Shown: piece after piece, positions 1 to 7,800 of the stretch
Position numbering within the stretch: the first letter of the stretch is position 1
How the letters are laid out: every line of letters starts with the position of its first letter
DNA from: Thermoplasmata archaeon M9B2D
Lineage (GTDB): Archaea > Thermoplasmatota > E2 > DHVEG-1
Direction of reading: 5' to 3'
NCBI GenBank assembly: GCA_002900555.1
Contig: MUGD01000019.1
Location: 1 to 23,618, forward strand
DNA length: 23,618 nucleotides
Notes under the pieces: generated by a model
What the model was told of the DNA's origin: nothing
What the model saw: the letters and a program-made list of their open reading frames with translations, nothing else
The model's database searches: none
Made by a program: the position numbers and the translations under genes

Positions 1-1
1 C

Positions 2-466
2 TATCAAAGCATCTATAAAAGTTTAAACTATCTTCAAAATCATGAGGAGGGTATGAAAAAGAAAATACTCATCTTAGATGATGCTCAGTATTTAATGGCT
101 CATGAATACATGACATCCACTATTACAGGTTTTGACAAGTTCAATGTACTTGCAAACAACTTTTACACACTCATGATGGAATTGAAGAACATGAGGGATG
201 ACTTAAACATATATGTAATGAGTCACACAGATGTTGATGAGCATGGAACAACAAGACAGAAGTCAATCGGAAAACTACTAAATGACAAGATATGTCTTGA
301 AGGTCTTGTTAGCATAGTCTTAAAGACTGAGATTAGAGATGGGAAATATTATTTCACAACTCAGACTAATGGAAGGGACACAGTGAAGTCTCCTCAAGGG
401 ATGTTTGAGTCAATGTTAATAGACAATGACCTTACAATCGTGGATGAGGCAATAAGAGAATATTAA
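2..466 (+). CDS. Sak4-like/RecA-fold phage ATPase, 5'-truncated
   Basis: Putative recombination ATPase of the Sak4 group (a phage RecA/Rad51-fold family that works with an ssDNA-binding protein in strand annealing or exchange). An ATG exists at position 53, but the frame is open without a stop back to the window edge, and the segment starting ILILDDAQYLM is a Walker B strand that normally lies mid-protein after a Walker A. The real start is therefore upstream of the window and only the C-terminal part is here. Visible family-like elements are the Walker B Asp-Asp, the following YLM-x4-YM helix, a central MSHTD strand (sensor-like), GKLLNDKICLEG, and the C-terminal TTQTNGRDTVKSPQGMF block, which closely matches the usual end of phage Sak4/ATP-binding proteins. 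The ssDNA-binding-like gene downstream supports the assignment. Family from recognition of motifs, not from a search. Confidence 0.75.
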   Translation, partial: YQSIYKSLNYLQNHEEGMKKKILILDDAQYLMAHEYMTSTITGFDKFNVLANNFYTLMMELKNMRDDLNIYVMSHTDVDEHGTTRQKSIGKLLNDKICLEGLVSIVLKTEIRDGKYYFTTQTNGRDTVKSPQGMFESMLIDNDLTIVDEAIREY

Positions 467-500
467 TCAGGGCAGTTTGGATTGGTTATCACATTTTGGA

Positions 501-515
501 TGAGGTATAACCTCA
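501..515 (+). other. Small hairpin just upstream of SSB-like gene RBS
   Basis: TGAGGT-ATA-ACCTCA forms a perfect 6-bp stem with a 3-nt loop, ending directly before the AAGGGAG ribosome binding site of the gene starting at 530. It contains a GAGG decoy and its complement. It could modulate initiation; there is no T-run, so it is not a terminator. Structure is seen, function is inference. Confidence 0.4.
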
Positions 516-529
516 AGGGAGAATATATT

Positions 530-1135
530 ATGTTCGGAACTATAAAATCAAACGCAGTATCAGTTAAAGATGAGACAGTGGTGTCGTATATTGAAAAATC
601 ATATCTTGGAGAAGCTAAAATCATATCTTGTTCATACCTTGAGGCAAAGACAGGAGCAAAGGGACTGGATATTCAGTTTGAGACACCAAACAACGAAAGG
701 TTTACAATGTCATCATACTTTGTTAGCAAGTCAGGAGAACCGATTGACTTTCAACTTTCAAGAATTATAAAGATTATGACTATGGCAGGGAAACAACTTG
801 AGAACTTAAAATGGACAAAAGGAAAGAACAGATTTAATAAAGATGGAATGATATGTGAGGAACTTGTTGGTGTCTCAATGACACTATATGCTCAACATAA
901 GTGGGAAGTGTACAACAATAAAGCTAGAGTAAAACATGACATCCTTGATGTGTTTTACACAGACTCAAAATTAACAATTGCAGAACACAATGCAGGTGAG
1001 ACACATCCTGAGAGATACTTATCAAGGAAATCTCATTGTATCACAAGAAATGATACAGAGACCAAGCCAATGGTTGGACAGGATGCTCCAAAGAAAAATT
1101 TTACAGTGCAAAACGACACTGAGGAGGCGTTTTAA
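530..1135 (+). CDS. Putative phage ssDNA-binding protein
   Basis: 201-residue protein directly downstream of the Sak4-like ATPase. I chose ATG 530 (MFGTIKSNAV) because AAGGGAG lies about 10 nt upstream; an in-frame ATG at 482 would add 16 residues and has no ribosome binding site. The N-terminal ~110 residues look like a beta-rich OB-type domain (IISCSYLEAKTGAKGLDIQF, then NNERFTMSSYFVSKSG). The C-terminus is hydrophilic and ends TEEAF: acidic residues with a terminal Phe, as in bacterial SSB and T7 gp2.5 tails, where the tip docks partner proteins. Position beside a Sak4-type ATPase fits an SSB that loads or stimulates it. The call rests on context, tail chemistry and predicted fold; no diagnostic catalytic motif exists for this class. 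The stop overlaps the next start by one base (taATG), implying translational coupling. Confidence 0.5.
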   Translation: MFGTIKSNAVSVKDETVVSYIEKSYLGEAKIISCSYLEAKTGAKGLDIQFETPNNERFTMSSYFVSKSGEPIDFQLSRIIKIMTMAGKQLENLKWTKGKNRFNKDGMICEELVGVSMTLYAQHKWEVYNNKARVKHDILDVFYTDSKLTIAEHNAGETHPERYLSRKSHCITRNDTETKPMVGQDAPKKNFTVQNDTEEAF

Positions 1136-1410
1136 TGAGAAGGGTGTTTGTGGGAGGACTTATAATCCTCTCCCTCTCCTTTGGAGGATGCTTGAGTTGG
1201 AAAAGAGCATTTAATGATTTCAAGTCAAACACAGTTGGTATTAAAAGAAAGGTCACTGTGTATGACCACTCAGGAAACAAATTGAGAGAATATTCGGGTA
1301 GAATTGTCATTGATGGGTCAGGTGAAAGAACAAAGATAACAACATCAGATATGAGAGTCATCATTGTTGATGGTGGAATTGTAATCACAGAGGATATGAG
1401 GGGAGAATAA
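1135..1410 (+). CDS. DUF5052-like lipoprotein
   Basis: 91-residue predicted lipoprotein. Residues 1-18 form a signal peptide (Arg2-Arg3, then a hydrophobic stretch) ending in a lipobox-like LSFGG before Cys19, the likely lipidated residue. The mature part (SWKRAFNDFKSNTVGIKRKVTVYDHSGNK split over residues 21-50) follows the pattern of DUF5052 proteins: a WxRAxxDF-type start, RxVTVYxxxGxxLxEYxGxI, then short beta strands including IVDGGIVI. Function of that family is unknown to me. It starts inside the stop of the SSB-like gene (taATG; GAGGAGG upstream) and is followed after one base by the outer-membrane-barrel gene, so the two envelope genes are probably co-expressed. Membrane placement is inferred from the signal and lipobox; Phe at lipobox position -3 is uncommon but tolerated. 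Confidence 0.65.
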   Translation: MRRVFVGGLIILSLSFGGCLSWKRAFNDFKSNTVGIKRKVTVYDHSGNKLREYSGRIVIDGSGERTKITTSDMRVIIVDGGIVITEDMRGE

Positions 1411-1411
1411 C

Positions 1412-2014
1412 ATGAAAAAGTTTGTATATACTGCAACAATCGTTTGTTCAATACTTTTAAGTTACACAGTATCAGATGCAAAAGAGACTCAGGTGAATGT
1501 GAGAATTGATGGAACAATCAATGACCACTCATCCACAAACAATGGATGGGGGATGTCTGTTGACTTCCTACAACCATCCTCAATTGAAGGACTTTATCTT
1601 GGACTTGAGGGAGGTTTCACAACAATGAAGATGGACAACTCAATTGGAGATGACCTTGAGTTTGTCTCATTGTATACTGGGTTGGTTGGAAAATACTACT
1701 TTAATGATGAGTTGTATATCAGAATGGCATCAGGGTTCATTACAGGAGATGACTCAGACTCTTGGAAAGGTTCAATCAATGTTGGTGGAAGACCAACAAG
1801 TATCACAAAACTCAATGATACAGAGTCAAAAGGTGTATACTTTGGACTTGAGACAGGTTTTGAGTTCAACAATGGAGTTGTGACCTTTGCAGGTTGGAGG
1901 AACATCCCTCAAGAGATGGTTGAGAGAACCATGACCAAGACTGAGATAATAAATAAAGACAAGAACAGTGACAGGATAAACCAGTATTACTGTGGAGTTG
2001 GATATAAGTTCTAA
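1412..2014 (+). CDS. Outer-membrane beta-barrel protein (Lom/Ail/OmpX-size)
   Basis: 200-residue secreted protein. Residues 1-23 are a signal peptide (MKK, hydrophobic core, cleavage probably after VSDA). The mature ~177 residues show alternating aromatic/glycine amphipathic strands, for example GLYLGLEGGFT, VSLYTGLVGKYYF, LYIRMASGF, KGVYFGLETGFEF, VVTFAGW, and a final strand YYCGVGYKF ending in Phe, the C-terminal signal read by the BAM machinery. Size fits an 8-strand barrel such as phage-encoded Lom or the Ail/OmpX group. Known phage barrels of this kind alter the host surface (superinfection exclusion, serum resistance, adhesion); which applies here cannot be read from sequence. It sits behind a lipoprotein gene and before a strong terminator, as a separable cassette among recombination genes. 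It implies a diderm host. Confidence 0.75.
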   Translation: MKKFVYTATIVCSILLSYTVSDAKETQVNVRIDGTINDHSSTNNGWGMSVDFLQPSSIEGLYLGLEGGFTTMKMDNSIGDDLEFVSLYTGLVGKYYFNDELYIRMASGFITGDDSDSWKGSINVGGRPTSITKLNDTESKGVYFGLETGFEFNNGVVTFAGWRNIPQEMVERTMTKTEIINKDKNSDRINQYYCGVGYKF

Positions 2015-2016
2015 AG

Positions 2017-2046
2017 CCTGATGGGGATATTCCCCATCAGGTACTT
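2017..2046 (+). terminator. Rho-independent terminator after OMP gene
   Basis: Perfect 11-bp stem CCTGATGGGGA (2017-2027) with TCCCCATCAGG (2031-2041), loop TAT, followed by a short T-run (ACTTTT). It starts three bases after the barrel-gene stop codon and ends the recombination/envelope unit. It is the strongest terminator stem in the window; the U-tract is only four bases long. Confidence 0.8.
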
Positions 2047-2066
2047 TTATAGGAGGTGTGTTGTTC

Positions 2067-2288
2067 ATGGATAGGTTGTATAATTGGTTAAGGAGAAAAG
2101 GAACACTTGTGTTTAAAGAAGAAGATTGGAGAGATTTTCAGGTTACTTATAAGATAAAATACTCAGACCTCGTTACAGTACATGATATTGGAAAATACAA
2201 AGTTGAGGATGTTGAGAAAAACAATCGTTTTGGTGTATGGGTTGGAGAATATGGACAGAGGCATTTATATGCAAAGGAGGAGTTTTAA
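2067..2288 (+). CDS. Hypothetical small phage protein
   Basis: 73-residue protein I do not recognise. The start is taken as ATG 2067 because AGGAGG (2051-2056) is 10 nt upstream; an in-frame GTG at 2058 lies only one base from the ribosome binding site. The N-terminus is basic (DRLYNWLRRKG) and the rest is charged and aromatic with short beta-like segments (GVWVGEYGQRHLYAKEEF). No Cys, signal or membrane segment. It lies just behind the terminator and its stop abuts the next ATG exactly (TAA then ATG), so it is coupled to the following gene. Confidence 0.7.
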   Translation: MDRLYNWLRRKGTLVFKEEDWRDFQVTYKIKYSDLVTVHDIGKYKVEDVEKNNRFGVWVGEYGQRHLYAKEEF

Positions 2289-2876
2289 ATGTTTTTTAGT
2301 AGAGAGAAGACAATAGAGGATATTGAGAGAAGTAATGCAGAGTATCAATACATGGAACTGCTAAAAGAGAATAAGAGAGAGTTACTTGCACGAAACAGGT
2401 TTGTTGACACAGTTGTCCAATATTTCAATGAGTGGGTTGACCTACTTGGGACAGATAGTGAGGTTGGGGAACTCTTGACAGGACATTCCACCTCAGACAT
2501 GATGTTTGTTAGGTTTATAGTGAAAAGGGGAGCATATAAGCATTATCACATACCTAATCTTGAGTGCACAAAGGCAGATACAAGCATCTCATTGGAGGAG
2601 TTAACTGACATACCTTTTGTCCATGAGACCTTTGTACCCGAACTCAACAAAGCAACATCCTTTGGATGCTTAAACCTTAGAGAAAAGGATGTCCAAGACT
2701 TCTATATGGGATTAGTTGCGGAGTGTATGCTCCAACTTGAAAAGATATGCAACAATGAAAGTATTTTAACAAGTTTATACCTTGATGTGTACTTTGAAAA
2801 GTTAGATCAAGAAGATTATGAAAAAAAATCCGAAGAACTAAGGCACTATATATCGTTAAAAAATAAAAAATATTAA
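2289..2876 (+). CDS. Hypothetical phage protein
   Basis: 195 residues, mostly helical and acidic, no recognised domain. The start ATG follows the previous stop without a gap, with GGAGG (2277-2281) upstream. There are four Cys but no ordered metal-binding pattern, and no membrane segment. The last codons (KNKKY, then TAA) are written in an A/T-only run that is also the upstream part of the promoter at 2895, and a near-copy of that run occurs before the promoter at 9665. The protein end therefore overlaps a repeated regulatory element. Function unknown. Confidence 0.7.
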   Translation: MFFSREKTIEDIERSNAEYQYMELLKENKRELLARNRFVDTVVQYFNEWVDLLGTDSEVGELLTGHSTSDMMFVRFIVKRGAYKHYHIPNLECTKADTSISLEELTDIPFVHETFVPELNKATSFGCLNLREKDVQDFYMGLVAECMLQLEKICNNESILTSLYLDVYFEKLDQEDYEKKSEELRHYISLKNKKY

Positions 2877-2894
2877 AATATATTAAAAAAGTTG

Positions 2895-2923
2895 TTGCAA
2901 TAAAATATTTAATATGTTAATAT
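2895..2923 (+). promoter_or_regulatory. Sigma-70-like promoter A (extended -10)
   Basis: TTGCAA (2895-2900), 17-bp spacer, TAATAT (2918-2923) preceded by TG one base upstream (TGTTAATAT), i.e. an extended -10. The region upstream is an A/T-only run resembling an UP element. The arrangement aligns without gaps over 34 bases to promoter B at 9665-9693. It would drive the unit from 2977 to the polymerase gene. Confidence 0.6.
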
Positions 2924-2933
2924 ATAAGCAAGT

Positions 2934-2948
2934 TGAGGGACAACCTCA
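2934..2948 (+). other. Leader hairpin downstream of promoter A
   Basis: TGAGG, loop GACAA, CCTCA: a 5-bp stem in the predicted untranslated leader, ahead of the TTGAGGAG ribosome binding site for the gene at 2977. It is similar in arms to the hairpin at 501-515. Weak, no T-run; possible translation control. Confidence 0.3.
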
Positions 2949-2976
2949 CAAAACGAAAATTGAGGAGATGATTTAA

Positions 2977-4035
2977 ATGGCAAAAGGGATTACTTTTAGA
3001 ACAAAGGCAATGGTAGAAAAGACAAGCAAAGGATGGACAGTGAATGCAATTGCAACTGAGTCAAAGAAAGTTGACTGGAACACAGTTGAGGATACAATGG
3101 TTGCAAAGGGATGGAACATTTCAGGAGTAATTGAAGAGAATGAGAAGGGAATGACATATGGATGGTTCAATGTACTGGATGTATGTTGCACAAAGGCAGA
3201 GGCTATGGAAGTATACAGAGACTTGATGGATACTATCATCACAATGGAAGACCTTGAGAAGGAGAAAGTTGAGTCTGACTCAACTCCTTCTGAGGGTACA
3301 GTTGAATGGATAAGATTAAACAAAGTTCAAGGTTGTGACACCGAAACTTGCAAGGGATGTCCTAACATGGAGAACTGTATCACAAGAGAGGGAACAGATG
3401 CAACGGACTATCTTACAATTGAAGCAAAGGGAAGAATTGACATCAAGAAATTTGGAGACCTTAAACTTAAAGAAGGTGACAGAGTGAGATATACCCTTGA
3501 GTATGATGAGGAGAACTTTGGGATGGAAGGAACAGTGACCAATGCCTTTAGAAGTGAGATGACCTTTTATCCTTACTTTATTACATGGGACAACGGAAAA
3601 AATGACTGTGTATCTTGGTCAGGTAGAGGATACTACAACGAGTCAAAACCAAGAATTGATAAGATTGAGGAGGATGGGTCAGATGACCCTACTCCTGAGG
3701 AGAACTTCAGACCTATGAAAGAGATGACCAAAGATGAGATTGTGGCAGAGTACAATGACATCACAGGAGCAGATGTGACAAGCTTCCATTACTCAAGAGT
3801 TACATTTGAGAGTTTGTTGAAGGTTGCAAGAGTAGACACGAACACATCCCACAAAGAAAAGATTGGACACTATGAGTTCACATTCATTGAGGGAGACTTC
3901 TTTGGGAGTGACTATACAATCAAGGTCATAGAGATGTTTGATACGGTAGCAGTAGCGTGGTACACAAGGGAGCTATACTATAAGGACAGAGACCATATGG
4001 TCAAAGACCTTTCAGATAGATATAATCATATATAA
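2977..4035 (+). CDS. Hypothetical protein with Cys cluster and SH3-like domain
   Basis: 352 residues, first gene behind promoter A. Residues 1-95 form an alpha/beta N-terminal part with Cys70-Cys71. Residues 120-134 carry C-x4-C-x2-C-x5-C, a likely metal-binding knuckle. Residues about 163-225 (LKEGDRVRYTLEY, GTVTNAF, YFITWDNGKN, SGRGYY) read as a small beta-barrel of SH3/KOW type; similar segments occur in the proteins at 9979 and 12784. An acidic linker follows (EEDGSDDPTPEEN), then a mixed C-terminal domain. Function unknown; nucleic-acid binding or a scaffold role in replication is only a guess from position. The ribosome binding site TTGAGGAG supports ATG 2977. Confidence 0.7.
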   Translation: MAKGITFRTKAMVEKTSKGWTVNAIATESKKVDWNTVEDTMVAKGWNISGVIEENEKGMTYGWFNVLDVCCTKAEAMEVYRDLMDTIITMEDLEKEKVESDSTPSEGTVEWIRLNKVQGCDTETCKGCPNMENCITREGTDATDYLTIEAKGRIDIKKFGDLKLKEGDRVRYTLEYDEENFGMEGTVTNAFRSEMTFYPYFITWDNGKNDCVSWSGRGYYNESKPRIDKIEEDGSDDPTPEENFRPMKEMTKDEIVAEYNDITGADVTSFHYSRVTFESLLKVARVDTNTSHKEKIGHYEFTFIEGDFFGSDYTIKVIEMFDTVAVAWYTRELYYKDRDHMVKDLSDRYNHI

Positions 4036-4049
4036 GGAGATGGTGTATA

Positions 4050-4289
4050 ATGCCAACTATGAAGGAATTGAAGTCTGAGGCACAGGCAATGAAAGTCAAG
4101 GGGTACTCAAGAATGAGTAAAGAGCAACTTGAGGAGGCAGTTAACAACAAATACGCATCTATGATGGGAATGCCTACATCAGATAAGAAGAAGAAAACTC
4201 CAAAGACCACACTCACAAGGTCTCAACTTGAGAAAAAAATGAAGGCTCAAGGAGTCAAGAAGGTATCACAGATAAGAGGGACAGTTTAG
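4050..4289 (+). CDS. SAP/Rho-N-like small basic protein
   Basis: 79 residues, highly basic. Two similar helical motifs flank a Lys-rich linker (KKKKTPK): residues 3-30 (TMKELKSEAQAMKVKGYSRM then SKEQLEEAV) and residues 55-77 (LTRSQLEKKMKAQGVKKVSQ). Both have the 'K-ELK-x2-A-x3-G-x3-S/M-x-K-x-ELE' flavour of SAP, HeH or Rho N-terminal domains, small helix-extension-helix modules that bind nucleic acids. A DNA-binding accessory of replication is plausible. AAGGAGA (4034-4040) precedes ATG 4050. Its TAG stop lies in the loop of the hairpin at 4276-4295. Confidence 0.6.
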   Translation: MPTMKELKSEAQAMKVKGYSRMSKEQLEEAVNNKYASMMGMPTSDKKKKTPKTTLTRSQLEKKMKAQGVKKVSQIRGTV

Positions 4290-4307
4290 TCCCTCACCCG
4301 AAAGGGT
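4276..4307 (+). other. Tandem RNA hairpins at gene boundary
   Basis: GAGGGAC (4276-4282) pairs perfectly with GTCCCTC (4289-4295) around a six-base loop holding most of the stop codon; directly abutting is ACCC-GAAA-GGGT (4296-4307), a GNRA-tetraloop hairpin. No T-run follows, so this is not an intrinsic terminator. The CCTCA at 4292-4296 could instead pair with TGAGG at 4313-4317 in the ribosome binding site of the next gene, giving two mutually exclusive folds. Confidence 0.45.
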
Positions 4308-4328
4308 AGAATTGAGGAGGAGGTTTGA

Positions 4329-4487
4329 ATGACAATACAGGAAATTAACAAAAAGATTGATGGAAGATTATGTCCTGCAACAGTAGGTTTACACTCTTAT
4401 GTGTCATACTGTAAAAATGGTGAGTGTGGTCAATGTTGGAAAAGAGCAATTGAAGGAGGAAAGACTAATGACAAAACAAAGAACTAA
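4329..4487 (+). CDS. Zinc-ribbon-like microprotein
   Basis: 52-residue protein starting at ATG 4329 behind an unusually strong GAGGAGGAGG. It has four Cys: Cys15 (RLCPATVG), then Cys28-x4-Cys33-x2-Cys36 in YCKNGECGQCWKRAIEGG. The pattern resembles the many small phage proteins with a Cys-x(n)-Cys-x2-Cys-W-x2-A ending, probably zinc-binding. The last 20 bases overlap the next gene in another frame. Coding status is supported by the ribosome binding site, tight packing and the ordered cysteines. Function unknown. Confidence 0.65.
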   Translation: MTIQEINKKIDGRLCPATVGLHSYVSYCKNGECGQCWKRAIEGGKTNDKTKN

Positions 4488-4752
4488 AAGAAAATTTGTT
4501 GAGTGGAAAGTTGAACCAACCTACATGCAGAGAGTGATGGACACAGGATGCAAACCAGTTGAGATTGAATGGGATAAGGTACTCAACACAGAGTACCATA
4601 ATCTTAAACTAGACCTGATAAAAGTTAGAGACAATATAGTCAAGCAAACTTGGAACAAGTCATTGACTGAAAAGGAGAAAGACATCCTTTCAAAGATAAA
4701 GAGACTTGAAGAAAATAAATTAGTTAAAGGAGATGACACTAATGGGATTTAA
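4468..4752 (+). CDS. Hypothetical small phage protein
   Basis: 94 residues, basic N-terminus (MTKQRTKRKFVEWKVEP) followed by a helical body ending in a charged coiled-coil-like segment (SLTEKEKDILSKIKRLEENK). ATG 4468 is chosen since AAGGAGG lies about 8 nt upstream; an in-frame ATG at 4399 would lengthen it but lies inside the preceding zinc-ribbon gene with no ribosome binding site. The stop overlaps the start of the next zinc-ribbon gene (ATG 4742). No recognised family. Confidence 0.65.
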   Translation: MTKQRTKRKFVEWKVEPTYMQRVMDTGCKPVEIEWDKVLNTEYHNLKLDLIKVRDNIVKQTWNKSLTEKEKDILSKIKRLEENKLVKGDDTNGI

Positions 4753-4867
4753 ATATTGTGAGGAGTGCGGTGATATTATAATTGATGGATACTCAACACT
4801 CTGTGGGTGGTGTTTGCTTAAGAAGGAGGAGCAGGAGAGGGAGGTATGGGAAGATGAGGAGTTATAA
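4742..4867 (+). CDS. Zinc-ribbon microprotein
   Basis: 41 residues: MGFKYCEECGDIIIDG, then YSTLCGWCLLKKEEQEREVW and an acidic end. The two CxxC knuckles (Cys6/Cys9 and Cys21/Cys24, 11 residues apart) make a classical zinc ribbon. It starts within the end of the previous gene and ends 14 bases inside the polymerase gene, so translation of the three is likely coupled. AAAGGAGATGACACT upstream gives the ribosome binding site. Role unknown; being locked upstream of the polymerase, it may be a replication or transcription accessory. Confidence 0.65.
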   Translation: MGFKYCEECGDIIIDGYSTLCGWCLLKKEEQEREVWEDEEL

Positions 4868-7800
4868 GGTCTATCTTGCAGATACAGAGTCATTGGTTGA
4901 CTTTTGGGGAATACGTTTCATTGAGCAGGATGGGGATGAGATAATCTCCTTTGATACAATTGGAGAGGATACTCTAATCAACAAAACCCCAATCCTTGAC
5001 TTTATGAAGAACAATGTAATTGTATTCCACAATGCAGGATATGACTCTTTCATGTTATACAGACTCATGGCTTTTTCAGGAGCAACTCCAACTGTTATGA
5101 GAGATTTTAACAAAGAGTATTTCCAAGACTCAAGAAATTTTATTGAGCAGATGAGAGAGTATGGAAAATACTCCAAAAGGTTCTCTGAGGAGTTCGGTTG
5201 TAAAATATATGACTCCCTGAAACCTCTTGGAAAGTCTTTAAAGGTCATGGAGTATGTCACAGACCAAGAGGTCATGGTTGAGACCTTTGATGAGAACAGA
5301 AGATATGATGAGGAGTTCTCAAAATACTTCAATCATGACGTAAAGGCTTTGCAGAAAATATGGAACACTCATTGGAAGTTAAGACCAACCATCAACGATA
5401 GAAAAAACGCACTTGAATATCTTGGGGTTATAGGAAAATTTGATGAGTACCATGAATACTCTTCACCCTTGTCATTCCTTGCTCCTCTGTTTTCAAAAGA
5501 CATCAAGGGTGAGTCAAGACAATATTCAAGGATTGACTTTCGTGAAATCCCTGCATTGAAGGATGAGACATTAAATGAACAATTCAAGTCCCATATAGAA
5601 AAATACACACTAGATACAAAGTTAGCGGACAGAGATGACTCTAAAAAGACAGAGGTTCTAATTTTCGATAACAACACAGTATTTTCAGGTGGAGGTATAC
5701 ATGGAGTCCATAAGTCTCAACAGTTCTTTAAATCAGATGACTCTTACACAATAATGCACTATGATGTTGGGTCTCTCTATCCTAACATATTGAGAGTTGA
5801 CCAACATCTTGCAAGACACATGGACATTGAATTATACACATCTCTTATTGAGAATAGATTGAAATACAAAGCAGATGGAGATAAGCAGAGGGCAAACGCA
5901 CTTAAACTGGTTCTCAACTCGGCATATGGTATTATCAACATGGAGGTTGACATCTATGATAAGAACTCAGACTACAACCCTATGGGGTATAAACCTTTAG
6001 GGCAATGGGTTTGTCTCAGGGGTCATCAACTACTCCTGAGTATGATAGAATTATTCAAAGAGTATCTCACAGACATTACAGTCATTCAAATGAACACAGA
6101 TGGTGTTTATTTTCTAATCAGAAATGATGAGGTTGAAAAGTCAAGGGAAGTTGCAAAGATGTGGGAAAAGGAACATGATATGACACTGGATGGTCACTCC
6201 TATGCGTACATGTACCAAAAGGATGTCAACAATTATATTGCAGTTGAGTTCAATGGTGACATTGAGTCTAAGGGTAAACTTGGAATTGATGACAAGGAAG
6301 GTGTCACAGATGTCACAATCCCTCTTACAGTGAGAGAGTGCATCATGAGACAGTTCGGGATGGTTCAAAGAACTCAAGAGCCTAAAATATATCCAATCTT
6401 GGACAAGTCATCAGGTTCTCTGTGGTATCTAACCAATAAAGAGACAGGGATATATCACTGTACTGGTAAACCATCAAGCATCAATCCAATGACAGTTGAA
6501 CAGATGGAGGCAAGTGGGAAGACCTTTGGTAAAATTGCAGGTATGTCAAAGTTACATCTCACAACTAACATTGATGATGCAGACCTTTCAGTATATGAGT
6601 GGTTGTCAGACCTCCACATCAGGAACAGGACAGAGACCGCAATTGCAGATTTGAAACTAAAAGACCCAATCATGTCAATCATTGACCCATCTGCAACGGA
6701 ACTCAAAACAAAGATTGGTCAAAGATATAAGGACAACGCAACCGCAACAAGTAAATCTGAGATTGAGGTCAACATGACTGACAAATATTGGAAACCTGTT
6801 GGAGGAACAAGAAGAAAAGATGAGTGGAAGGGTAGATTTTGGGAACACTTTGAGGAGTGTCTTGAAAAAGGTTATCACTTCATGCTTGGTTCTGTGAAAG
6901 GTGGAAAGAGAGCAATTGAACATGGTCAAGGACAAAACGTTGGATACTTTGACTTGGATGAGGGATTTTTACCATCAATACATGAGGCAAGACAACTCAT
7001 TGAAGAGAAGACTGGTATCAAATTATTTGCATCCTATTACACTCTATCTGCAACAGATGAGAAGAGAAAACAGAGACACTTCTTTCTATTGGACAAAACA
7101 TTCTTACCACATGAGAGAAAAACATATAGAGCCTTCATGAACCATCTCTCAGACCTACTTCAGGAAAAATGTGGACTCACCAATGATCGTGCCACATGCT
7201 CCCTGAATTATGTTGCATTTACAAGGCATCCTGACATGGAGTACTTTATAGCAGACTCAAAAGAGGTTGACTGGTTTTCAGTCAATCTCTCTTCTCTTGA
7301 AGTTGATGAGGATGCAACCTTCAAAGCGACATGGAAGAGCACTCTTTTAGAGGGTGAGGTATTTTCAAAGGATTTTATACATTATCTTGACTATCTGAGA
7401 GACGGAAACACAGGGATACATTTCTCACATTTAAGGAGAATAATCTATGGAACTATACCTTATTTGCAAGACGTCCACCCAACACTTCCATCAGAAATAA
7501 TTAACATAATAACTGAGTTTGCACAAAAGCATTATTATGGAACAATGCCAAATAGTTACATTGACAGGTTCAAGGCACTAATCAAACAAGGTGAGTATAA
7601 TGAGACTAATTTACAGAGATATAACCATTATAAATCAATATATCTTGTTAGAGGAGCAGACACTCTCTATAAGAAGGTTAAAAATAGAGTTGAGAGTTCA
7701 CCTTTTAAAGTAGAGTCAGGTGTGATTAATATTGCAGGAGTTGGAGCAGGTAAAACCACTTTTCTTGTTGATGTAACCGCACTTCATACGTTGGAACAAA

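Noticed and set aside
1101..1517. Minus-strand open frames of 60-170 codons, here and at many other places (e.g. 4871-5332, 10334-10837)
   Set aside because: They lie opposite well-supported genes, lack ribosome binding sites, and have the composition expected of antisense to purine-rich coding DNA.
4399..4467. N-terminal extension of the 94-residue protein from ATG 4399
   Set aside because: It lies inside the zinc-ribbon gene at 4329 in another frame and lacks a ribosome binding site, whereas ATG 4468 has AAGGAGG.
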